Below, in pieces: positions 23,166 to 29,455 of a DNA stretch of 37,818 nucleotides. The notes beneath the pieces are model-generated. The model was given only the letters and a program-made list of their open reading frames with translations, made no database searches and had not been told where the DNA came from. The position numbers were made by a program, and so were the translations under genes. The DNA comes from Streptomyces sp. CC53 (GTDB taxonomy: Bacteria > Actinomycetota > Actinomycetes > Streptomycetales > Streptomycetaceae): the NCBI RefSeq assembly GCF_001865245.1, contig NZ_MKXB01000013.1, forward strand, positions 1 through 37,818, given 5' to 3'. How positions within the stretch are numbered: position 1 is the stretch's first letter; every line of letters begins with the position of its first letter.

Positions 23166-24047
23166 TCAGCCGAGGCCGGCGGTCTCCGTGAGGAAGGGTT
23201 CGATCGCCGCGCGCCACGCGTCCGGCTGGTCGTAGTGGAGGTAGTGGCCCGCGTCGGGCACCTCGGCGTACCGGCCCCGCGGCAGGACCCGCACCATCTC
23301 CTGGGCCTCTGCCCGCCCCAGTTCGCCGTCCAGGCCGCGGACGACCAGGGTGGGGCAGGCGACCTGGGCGAGGGAGTCCCAGTGCGCGTCGTGGACCCAG
23401 GTCTCGCGGGCCGCCAGCATCTGGCCGGGGGAGAAGACGGGGCGCCACCCGTCGGACGACTCGGCCATGACCTCGGCGAAGAACGCGCCGCGCGCGGGGT
23501 TGGGCCGCTCCACCCGGGGGTCGTCCTCGCCGAACCACTTCCGCACGTCGGCCAGGGTCGCGAAGGGCACCGGCCAGGTGCGGAACCAGTTCTGCCACTC
23601 GCGTTGGGAGGCCGCGCCGAGCGCGGAGGCCCGCATGTCGCTGATGACGAGGGAGCGCACCAGCTCGGGGCGGTGCGCGGCGAGCTGCCAGGCGGTGAGC
23701 GCGCCCATGGAGTGGCCGATGAGGGTCACCGGGGCGAGGCCGAGGTGCTCGATCGCCGCCGCCGCGTCCTCGACGTACGCCTCGCGGGTGTAGCGCCCGT
23801 CGGCCGGTTTCTCGCTGTGCCCGTGGCCCCGCTGGTCCAGCGCGACCGCGCGGAACCGCTCGGCGAGCCAGCGGGCGGTCGTGGCCCAGTGCCCGGCCCG
23901 GCCCATCAGCCCGTGGAGGAGTAACACGCCCGGCGCCGGGGCCGCGCCGCTGTCGTCGGCTGCGCCGGGGCCCTTGGGCGGCTCGGCGAACTCCCACGCC
24001 GCGAGGCGTACGCCGTCGGCTCCGGTCAGGTCGACGCGTCGCACCAT
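23166..24047 (-). CDS. Alpha/beta hydrolase
   Basis: About 293 residues with the alpha/beta-hydrolase fold. The oxyanion motif is LLLHGLMG (about residue 42), the nucleophile elbow GHSMG carries Ser113, the acid is probably the Asp in RGLDGELG, and the catalytic His is in VPDAGHYLHYDQPD near the end. The RGHGHSEKP loop after strand 4 is typical of esterases, haloperoxidases and lactonases. ATG at 24047 is used; a GTG at 24059 is 4 codons upstream and touches the GAAGGGGG ribosome site. No partner gene indicates the substrate. The upstream region carries a LexA-box-like site, so it may be induced by DNA damage. Confidence 0.9.
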   Translation of the reverse strand: MVRRVDLTGADGVRLAAWEFAEPPKGPGAADDSGAAPAPGVLLLHGLMGRAGHWATTARWLAERFRAVALDQRGHGHSEKPADGRYTREAYVEDAAAAIEHLGLAPVTLIGHSMGALTAWQLAAHRPELVRSLVISDMRASALGAASQREWQNWFRTWPVPFATLADVRKWFGEDDPRVERPNPARGAFFAEVMAESSDGWRPVFSPGQMLAARETWVHDAHWDSLAQVACPTLVVRGLDGELGRAEAQEMVRVLPRGRYAEVPDAGHYLHYDQPDAWRAAIEPFLTETAGLG

Positions 24048-24098
24048 GTGACCAGGCACCCCCTTCTGTCCCGCTCGGACAACCCTGCACGCAGACTA

Positions 24099-24114
24099 TC
24101 GAACGAACATTCGA
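24099..24114. promoter_or_regulatory. LexA/SOS-box-like site upstream of the hydrolase
   Basis: TCGAAC-GAAC-ATTCGA matches the actinobacterial SOS box TCGAAC-N4-GTTCGA at 11 of 12 defined bases. It lies 52-67 bp upstream of the hydrolase ATG, and on the minus strand it is followed directly by a -10-like TAGTCT, as LexA operators usually are. A direct test is needed to separate it from chance. Confidence 0.5.
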
Positions 24115-24517
24115 AAGCACGGACCCTGGCGGTAACACCGCTCATTCGAGTGACCCTGCCCAGGGGTTGACCCGTGCCTCCGAGGGGAGATCTTCACCGG
24201 GAGGCGGACCACTCGGGGAGAACGGTCCGACGGGAATGACCCTGGGAGCTCGGGGCTCCGGGTCAGCACAGGGGAGGTCGGGTCCCGGTGCCGGACAACG
24301 GCGCCGGGACCCTCTCCGTCTCGGGGACCCCGGCCTTCACCGGGCACGGCGGACCGCGGCGCTGCCGCCCCGGACGCGGGGGCGCGCTTCGACGCGGACA
24401 GCGGCGGGCGCATCGGCGCTGCTCCCCTCCCCGGGCCCCGTGCCGCAGGGACCCCGGCTCGCGCACAGTCAGGACGGATGCCTGGAGCAAGCGTGGCACG
24501 CGCGGGGAACCGGCGCT
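24115..24517. other. Intergenic region between the hydrolase and dmdR1
   Basis: About 400 bp without a credible leftward gene. A rightward TTGACC occurs near 24165 but with no convincing -10. A long reading frame on the + strand starts here and runs antisense through dmdR1; it is discussed as a finding. Confidence 0.35.
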
Positions 24518-24536
24518 GCCATTCCGCGTGAATGGC
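24518..24536 (-). terminator. Terminator-like hairpin after dmdR1
   Basis: GCCATTC-CGCGT-GAATGGC, a perfect 7-bp stem with a 5-base loop, lies about 24 bp past the dmdR1 stop codon and is less GC-rich than its surroundings. Confidence 0.5.
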
Positions 24537-24559
24537 CCTTTCGAGTGGCGGGCGGACCG

Positions 24560-25252
24560 TCAGCGCTTGGCCACGAACACGTGCGACGCCACGTCGGCGC
24601 CCAGCTCGGCGGCCTCGCCGCCACTGCCGACGAGCACCCCGCCGGGCGACTCCGTCACGCTCACCACCGCGCCCGGCTGCACCCCCGCCCGCCGCAGCGT
24701 GTACATGAGCTGGGCGTCCGTCTGGATCGGCTCGCCGATCCGGCGGACCACCACGGTCTTGCCCCCGGCGCCGGGGTCCAGCTCGGACAGCGCGACCATG
24801 TTCTCGTCGAGGAACGGGTCGGCCTCGCCCTCCTCGCCGAGCTCCTCCAGCCCCGGGATCGGGTTCCCGTACGGCGACTCGGTGGGGTGCCGGAGCAGCT
24901 CCAGGACGCGACGCTCGACGGCCTCGCTCATCACGTGCTCCCAGCGGCACGCCTCGGCGTGGACCTGCTCCCACTCCAGGCCGATGACGTCGACGAGCAG
25001 GCACTCGGCGAGCCGGTGCTTGCGCATCACGCGGGTCGCCAGCCGGCGGCCCTCCTCGGTCAGCTCCAGGTGGCGGTCGCCTGCCACCGTGACCAGCCCG
25101 TCCCGCTCCATCCTCGCGACCGTCTGGCTCACCGTCGGACCGCTCTGGTCGAGCCGTTCCGCGATACGGGCACGCATCGGGACCACACCTTCCTCTTCCA
25201 GTTCGAGGATGGTGCGGAGATACATCTCCGTCGTGTCGATCAATCCGGACAT
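24560..25252 (-). CDS. dmdR1: DtxR-family iron-dependent repressor DmdR1
   Basis: A 230-residue metal-activated repressor; with Fe2+ it represses siderophore and iron-uptake genes. Every metal ligand of DtxR is present at identical numbering: M10, H79, E83, H98, C102, E105 and H106. The winged helix-turn-helix (residues about 20-60, with RLDQSGPTVSQTVARME) and the C-terminal SH3-like/FeoA-like domain complete the family plan. GGAGGGG lies 5-6 nt before ATG at 25252. DmdR1 is the known main iron regulator of S. coelicolor (SCO4394), and its divergent SIS-domain neighbour matches that locus. The promoter region carries a DasR-like site, in keeping with reports that N-acetylglucosamine signalling through DasR affects this gene. 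No iron box was seen upstream. Confidence 0.94.
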   Translation of the reverse strand: MSGLIDTTEMYLRTILELEEEGVVPMRARIAERLDQSGPTVSQTVARMERDGLVTVAGDRHLELTEEGRRLATRVMRKHRLAECLLVDVIGLEWEQVHAEACRWEHVMSEAVERRVLELLRHPTESPYGNPIPGLEELGEEGEADPFLDENMVALSELDPGAGGKTVVVRRIGEPIQTDAQLMYTLRRAGVQPGAVVSVTESPGGVLVGSGGEAAELGADVASHVFVAKR

Positions 25253-25348
25253 ACGTGCCCCTCCGTGCGTGTCATGCAACCTGCGCGGCCCTCCACCAAT
25301 TGTGGCGCATGGCGCCGACAACCGTGCCCGGCGCGGGAACACCCGGTA

Positions 25349-25374
25349 TTGACAGCGCAATGGTCCAGACCGCA
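25349..25374. promoter_or_regulatory. Promoter with DasR-like (dre) site between dmdR1 and the SIS gene
   Basis: TTGACA at 25349-25354 is a perfect rightward -35. AATGGTCCAGACCGCA at 25359-25374 matches the DasR consensus A-N-TGGTCTAGACCA-N-T at 11 of 14 defined bases, with an intact TGGTC/AGACC core. It lies where a bound repressor would block RNA polymerase. No clean -10 is seen. Confidence 0.6.
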
Positions 25375-25410
25375 CCGTGATCCGCGACACAGAGAGAGGG
25401 AGCGACAGCG

Positions 25411-26166
25411 ATGGGCGACGGCAATCTGGCCGGTCAGTTCTTCGACGCGGCGATCGATCTGCTGCGGCGGGCGCGGGACGAGGAGGAGCAGCACGTCGCC
25501 GCGGCGGGAGCGGCCGTCGCCGAGACCGTCGCCTCCGGCGGGCGGCTCTTCGCGTTCGGCGCGGGGCACTCGTCCCTGCCCGCCCAGGACGTGGTGTACC
25601 GGGCCGGCGGCCTGGCCCTGATGAACCTGCTCGCCGTGCCCGGCGCGGTCGGCGTCGACGTGGTCCCGGCGCCGCTCGGCTCCGCGCTGGAGCGGGTCGA
25701 CGGCCTCGCCGCCGCCGTACTGGACGCCTCCCCCGCGCGCTCCGGCGACCTGCTCTTCGTCATCTCCCTGTCCGGCCGGAACGCCCTGCCCGTCGAGATG
25801 GCCCTGAACGCCCGCGCCCTCGGCCTCACCGTCGTCGGCGTCACCTCCGTGGCGTACGCGAAGGAGACCCGGTCGCGGCACGCGTCGGGCACCTTCCTGA
25901 AGGACCACTGCGACATCGTCCTCGACTCCAAGATCGCCGTCGGCGACGCGGAGCTGACCCACGAGGGCGTCGACGCCCCCTTCGCCCCCGCCTCCACGGT
26001 GGTCACCAGCGCCCTCATGCAGGCCGTGATGGCCACGGCCGCGGAGGAACTGGTGCGCCGCGGGATCGAACCGCCGCTGCTGCGCTCCGGCAACGTCGAC
26101 GGCGGCCACGAGTGGAACGGCCGCGTGATGGAGCAGTACGCGGACCGCATCTTCTACCGGCGGTAG
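25411..26166 (+). CDS. SIS-domain sugar-phosphate isomerase/binding protein
   Basis: A 251-residue protein with a phosphosugar-binding SIS fold. The P-loop-like segments are GGRLFAFGAGHSSLPAQD (about residues 43-60) and VISLSGRNALPVEMA (about residues 118-132), followed by a TVVGVTSVAYAKE segment. It resembles MurQ- and GlmS-type sugar isomerase domains but lacks an amidotransferase part. GAGAGAGGGAG is a fair ribosome site for ATG at 25411. The gene is divergent from dmdR1 and downstream of a DasR-like site, which suggests that it handles an amino-sugar phosphate. The exact sugar is inferred, not shown. Confidence 0.92.
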   Translation: MGDGNLAGQFFDAAIDLLRRARDEEEQHVAAAGAAVAETVASGGRLFAFGAGHSSLPAQDVVYRAGGLALMNLLAVPGAVGVDVVPAPLGSALERVDGLAAAVLDASPARSGDLLFVISLSGRNALPVEMALNARALGLTVVGVTSVAYAKETRSRHASGTFLKDHCDIVLDSKIAVGDAELTHEGVDAPFAPASTVVTSALMQAVMATAAEELVRRGIEPPLLRSGNVDGGHEWNGRVMEQYADRIFYRR

Positions 26167-26184
26167 GCGCCGCACGGACGCCTG

Positions 26185-26400
26185 TCAGGCGCCGAGGCGC
26201 CCCGCCTTCAGGGCGGCGACGAACGGCACCCAGGCGGGGGCCCGCACCACGAGTGCGGGCCCGTCGGGGTCCTTCGAGTCCCGGACGGGGACGACACCGG
26301 GAAGACCGTCGCCGACCTCGACGCAGTCGCCGCCGGTGCCGTTGCTGTAGGTGGACTTGCGCCAGAGCGCGGCGCTCACGTCAATGTCGGTGTGTGCCAT
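26185..26400 (-). CDS. DUF397 domain protein
   Basis: 71 residues with the DUF397 signature: WRKSTYSNGTGGDCVEVG at about residues 13-30 and VPVRDSKDPDGPALVV after it. In actinomycetes these short proteins are encoded next to XRE/Scr1-type DUF5753 regulators and are thought to act with them. ATG at 26400. Its 5' end overlaps the 3' end of the regulator remnant at 26381-26626 by 20 bp. The convergent SIS gene ends only 18 bp away. With its normal partner truncated, its present role is unclear. Confidence 0.9.
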   Translation of the reverse strand: MAHTDIDVSAALWRKSTYSNGTGGDCVEVGDGLPGVVPVRDSKDPDGPALVVRAPAWVPFVAALKAGRLGA

Positions 26401-26626
26401 CTCGGAAATCCTCTGCCGCTTCCTCGACCATGGCCAGGGACGCCTCAGGCGGCAGTGCGGCGGCCCTGAGCAGATCGTACGACTCGCGGTACAGGCACAC
26501 GAGCCCTGGATCGTCGATGAGTTGGCCGCTGTGGAGACCCTCCGTGTACACGACGGGTGGAGCGTCCCGGAAGGTCATGAGCCGCGTCATGCCCCCCGCG
26601 TCCACTGCTCGACGTGACGGGTCCAT
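26381..26626 (-). pseudogene. C-terminal remnant of an XRE-family DUF5753 (Scr1-type) regulator
   Basis: An 81-codon stretch encodes only the end of a DUF5753 domain: FRDAPPVVYTEGLHSGQLID, then LYRESYDLLRAAALPPEAS and EEAAEDFRD. In complete members this lies after a helix-turn-helix and about 200 residues. Here those parts are missing, since the PAS gene ends at 26674, 48 bp upstream. Codons before about 26590 no longer look like the family, so the break is there. An ATG at 26626 with AAGG next to it could still start a short peptide. The overlap with the DUF397 gene is the normal arrangement for an intact pair, so a deletion in the regulator is the simplest explanation. Confidence 0.7.
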
Positions 26627-26673
26627 CACCTTCGCACGGACAGGTACGGGCGCGCCTCCCGGCCTCGGGCCGG

Positions 26674-28098
26674 TCAGCAGGCGGACTGGGCCAGGTCCAC
26701 CGACGCGGCGATCCGGGCGGCCACGCTCTCCGCGTACGCCGTGTCGGGGCGGGCGAAGGCCGGGCGCGCCGCCGCGCGGAGGAACGTCACGACGCCCAGC
26801 GTGCGGCCGCGGCTGCGCAGCGGCGCGCACAGCGCGTGCGCCGCGTCCCCCGGCCACTGGCGCTCCGCCGCCCACCGCTCGCCCGCGCCGGTCCGGTCGG
26901 CGCCCTGCGCCCAGGCGCTGACGCGCACCGCGCCCGCCCGGTCCAGGGCCCGCAGCGCCGGGTGCCCCGCCGCGTACGGCACCGGCACGCCCGCGCCCGG
27001 GGCCCGCGTGACCGGGCCGAGGACGCCCGCGGGGCTGGCCGCCGCCCGGACCAGGGGCCCCTGTGGTCCTGCCGCCAGGTCCAGCAGCGCCGAGTCGGCG
27101 AACCCCGCCAGGGCGAAGTCCAGGTGGACCGTCGCCGCCTCCATCGGGTCCTCGCACTCGGCGGCCGCGCCGCCCGCCCGGTGCAGCTGCCCGGCGCGGA
27201 ACCGCAGCCGGTCGGCGTCCTGCTCGGCGAGCCGCTCCCCCGTCACGTCCTGGAACAGCCAGGCCACGCCCAGCGGGGCCGGCTCCTGCGACAGCGGCGA
27301 CTGCAGGCGGACGAAGCCGCTGCGCCAGCAGCGCCGGGCCTCGCCGTCCGCGGTGCGCACGGCCACCCACAGGTCGGCGGGCGGCCGGGGTCCGGCGTCC
27401 TCGGCGAGGGCGTGCTCCAGCGCCGCCTCCACCTGCTCGACGCCCTGGAGCACCGCGTCGCCCAGCGGACGGCCCAGCAGGGACGTGCGGGTCCGGCCCA
27501 GCGCCCGCGCGGCCTGCGCGTTCACGACCGCCGGGCGCAGGTCCGCGTCCACCACGACCAGGCCCCAGGGCGCGTCGGCGAACAGGCCCTCGCTCAGGGC
27601 GACGGACCGCTCGAAGTCCAGTTGCGTGTGCACCTCGCCGAACGCCCAGAACACCCCGACCGGGCGGCCGTCCGCGCCGCTCACCCCCGCCGACTGCACC
27701 CGGACGAGGACCCGGCCGCCGTCCTTGCGGAGCAGGGCGCACTCGTGGACCCGGCGCTCCGGGGTGCTCGCCAGGGCGGCGGCGAGCCGGTCCGCCACGT
27801 CGGCGGCGTCCGCCGGGCGCACCGCCCAGCCGGCCAGGCCGCTGCGCCCGACGGCCTCGTCGGCGGGCCAGCCGAGGATGCGTTCCGCCTCGCGGTTCCA
27901 GTGGGTGACGGTGCCGTCCGCGTCGAACGCGCAGAGCGCGGCGTCCATCCCGTCGAGCAGTGTGGCCAGCAGGTCGGCGCCGGCCTGCCCGGCGCCCGGG
28001 CGGGGTCCGGAGCCCGCGCCTCCGTGCGCACCCGGGTCCCCGTCCGGACCCGGGGCCGCGTGCGTGCCCGTGTCCGTACCGCCGCCGGACGCACTCAT
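26674..28098 (-). CDS. PAS-PAS-GAF sensor protein
   Basis: 474 residues. After a Gly/Pro/Asp-rich tail of about 40 residues come two PAS modules (about 42-155, with CAFDADGTVTHWNREAERIL; about 168-290, with GLVVVDADLRPAVVNAQAARAL) and a GAF module (about 310-470, with HALCAPLRSRGRTLGVVTFL). No kinase, phosphatase or cyclase domain follows; in Streptomyces such N-terminal parts are often joined to a PP2C phosphatase, and here none is encoded. The protein is therefore a possible stand-alone sensor or adaptor. ATG at 28098 has GGGGG about 8 nt upstream. An 18-bp palindrome at 28127-28144 lies in its promoter region. Ligand and partner are unknown. Confidence 0.85.
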   Translation of the reverse strand: MSASGGGTDTGTHAAPGPDGDPGAHGGAGSGPRPGAGQAGADLLATLLDGMDAALCAFDADGTVTHWNREAERILGWPADEAVGRSGLAGWAVRPADAADVADRLAAALASTPERRVHECALLRKDGGRVLVRVQSAGVSGADGRPVGVFWAFGEVHTQLDFERSVALSEGLFADAPWGLVVVDADLRPAVVNAQAARALGRTRTSLLGRPLGDAVLQGVEQVEAALEHALAEDAGPRPPADLWVAVRTADGEARRCWRSGFVRLQSPLSQEPAPLGVAWLFQDVTGERLAEQDADRLRFRAGQLHRAGGAAAECEDPMEAATVHLDFALAGFADSALLDLAAGPQGPLVRAAASPAGVLGPVTRAPGAGVPVPYAAGHPALRALDRAGAVRVSAWAQGADRTGAGERWAAERQWPGDAAHALCAPLRSRGRTLGVVTFLRAAARPAFARPDTAYAESVAARIAASVDLAQSAC

Positions 28099-28126
28099 CC
28101 CGGACCCCCTGACAAGGACGTGGCCT

Positions 28127-28144
28127 CACGTGCAACTGCACGTG
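28127..28144. promoter_or_regulatory. 18-bp palindrome upstream of the PAS gene
   Basis: CACGTGCA-AC-TGCACGTG is a perfect inverted repeat with 8-bp arms and a 2-base centre, 29-46 bp upstream of the leftward ATG at 28098. It looks like a repressor or activator site for the PAS gene. No other copy was noticed in the window. Confidence 0.5.
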
Positions 28145-28199
28145 CCCGGCCATTCAACCCTCACAGTGACCCAGGACACATGCCGTTCGAGAAATTCGG

Positions 28200-28229
28200 T
28201 TGTGGCGGCCGTGGCGCGGTTCCTATCGT
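28200..28229 (+). promoter_or_regulatory. Promoter of the small-ORF/RNA locus
   Basis: TTGTGG (28200-28205) and TATCGT (28224-28229) are 18 bp apart. They predict a start near 28236, which would give a transcript leading with the ribosome site at 28246-28255. Confidence 0.5.
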
Positions 28230-28261
28230 GGCGGCACACGAGAGAGGAGGTGATCCGAAAG

Positions 28262-28297
28262 ATGGTTATTCGGATGCGTGAGGTGGCTGCGGGCTGA
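28262..28297 (+). CDS. 11-residue small ORF with perfect Shine-Dalgarno (MVIRMREVAAG)
   Basis: Eleven codons from ATG 28262 to TGA 28295-28297, encoding MVIRMREVAAG. The ribosome site GGAGGTGATC (28246-28255) is the exact complement of the 16S rRNA 3' end over 10 bases, far better than any other site in the window. A promoter lies upstream. The stop codon lies in the first bases of a hairpin (28296-28325), so a terminating ribosome would cover that stem, which is the geometry of a leader peptide. However, no rightward gene follows until citrate synthase at 29456. It may be a leader-type peptide in a small RNA or a real microprotein. Confidence 0.6.
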   Translation: MVIRMREVAAG

Positions 28298-28325
28298 GGC
28301 CTGTCGTCACATGGCGGCAGGCCTC
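28296..28325 (+). ncRNA. Hairpin overlapping the sORF stop codon
   Basis: Arms GAGGCCTGTCG (28296-28306) and CGGCAGGCCTC (28315-28325) pair over 11 bp with one G-T pair and an 8-nt loop TCACATGG. The first two bases of the stem belong to the TGA stop codon of the 11-codon ORF. Confidence 0.6.
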
Positions 28326-28349
28326 CTGCCGTACATCCAGCAGTCACCG

Positions 28350-28418
28350 ACCCGCGGGCCCGTCGGCACATCCGGCCGACCTCCCCTTGCACAGCAGGGG
28401 AGCATCGGGCCCGCGGGT
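28350..28418. terminator. Multibranched terminator-like structure
   Basis: An outer 13-bp stem (28350-28362 and 28406-28418, ACCCGCGGGCCCG and its complement) encloses two inner hairpins: TCGGC/GCCGA (28363-28367 and 28375-28379) and CTCCCCT/AGGGGAG (28381-28387 and 28396-28402). A pyrimidine run, TTCTCTC, follows on the + strand. This is a likely 3' end for the small-ORF transcript, and on the other strand for pdxH. A folded small RNA is an alternative. Confidence 0.6.
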
Positions 28419-28529
28419 TCTCTCATGTCCGGGGCCGCTCGCGGGGCGGGCCGCGCCCGGGCGGCGGCCGCTTGCGGGGCGGGGCGGCAGGCCGTCGACG
28501 TGCGGTACGGCCGGTCCGGGCGCGGCGTG

Positions 28530-29270
28530 TCAGGGGGCCAGGCGTTCGACCCGCCAGCCGTGCTCCCCGTCGCGGACGTACCGCAGCCGGTCGTGCAGCC
28601 GGTTCTCGTGGCCCTGCCAGAACTCCACCGTGTCCGGCACGACCAGGTAGCCGCCCCAGTGCGGCGGCACCGGCACCTGCTCGTCCTGCGGGTAGCGGGC
28701 GGCCAGTTCCTCGTACGCGCGCAGCAGTTCGGCGCGGGAGGCGATGACGGACGACTGGTCGCTGGCCCAGGCGCCGAGCCGGGAGCCGTGCGGGCGGGTG
28801 CGGAAGTACGCCGCGGTCTCGTCGCGGCCGACGCGGGTGACCGTGCCGGTGACGACGACCTGGCGGGCGATCGGGTGCCAGGGGAAGAGCAGCGACGCGT
28901 ACGGGTTGGCGGCGAGTTCCTGCCCCTTGCGGGACGTGTAGTTGGTGAAGAAGACGAAGCCGCGCCCGTCGTAGTGCTTCAGCAGGACCGTGCGGGACGA
29001 GGGACGGCCCTCGGGCGTGGCGGTCGACACGACCATCGCGTTCGGCTCGTGGATCTCGCGGCTCTCGGTGGCGTCCCCGAACCAGCGGGCGAACTGGTCC
29101 ATCGGCGCGGCGGCGAGGTCCTTCTCGCACAGCTCCGCCGTGTGGTACTGCTCGCGCATCGGCGCGGGGTCCGGGGCGGCGTCCGGCGCGGCTCCGGACC
29201 GGGAGGCTCCGGCTGCGGACGCGGGATCGAGGTCGGATTCCAGGGCGGCTGGATCGAGAGCGTCGGTCAC
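28530..29270 (-). CDS. pdxH: Pyridoxamine 5'-phosphate oxidase
   Basis: About 246 residues. The enzyme oxidises pyridoxine/pyridoxamine phosphate to pyridoxal 5'-phosphate with FMN. The PdxH motifs are all present: [20 protein letters not shown] (FMN and substrate binding), [19 protein letters not shown], then [14 protein letters not shown], and the C-terminal signature PPHWGGY then [16 protein letters not shown]. The start is not certain. GTG at 29270 has AGGA about 9 nt upstream; ATG at 29279 directly follows AGG and is less likely. The first 45 residues or so are Ala/Asp-rich and variable. The gene is monocistronic, divergent from citrate synthase. This is the true pdxH; the PPOX gene at 3504-4193 is only related. 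Confidence 0.95.
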   Translation of the reverse strand: MTDALDPAALESDLDPASAAGASRSGAAPDAAPDPAPMREQYHTAELCEKDLAAAPMDQFARWFGDATESREIHEPNAMVVSTATPEGRPSSRTVLLKHYDGRGFVFFTNYTSRKGQELAANPYASLLFPWHPIARQVVVTGTVTRVGRDETAAYFRTRPHGSRLGAWASDQSSVIASRAELLRAYEELAARYPQDEQVPVPPHWGGYLVVPDTVEFWQGHENRLHDRLRYVRDGEHGWRVERLAP

Positions 29271-29455
29271 ACCGCCCATCCTGCCGCAGCGGGTGAGTGT
29301 GCCCGGCACGCTGGGCGGGTAATCCTCACCGTCCGGGACGGCGCAGTGTGCCTGATGTCACGCTTCCCCGCATCGGGGGAACCCGACAGACTCGTGGGCT
29401 GGGTCACTGTTCCCTTCACACATTCCGCAAGGACACCACTACGAGGAGCCGCCAG

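Noticed and set aside
25377..26921. 514-codon rightward frame overlapping the SIS gene
   Set aside because: It is an Arg-rich out-of-frame shadow; the SIS protein frame has the ribosome site and conserved motifs.
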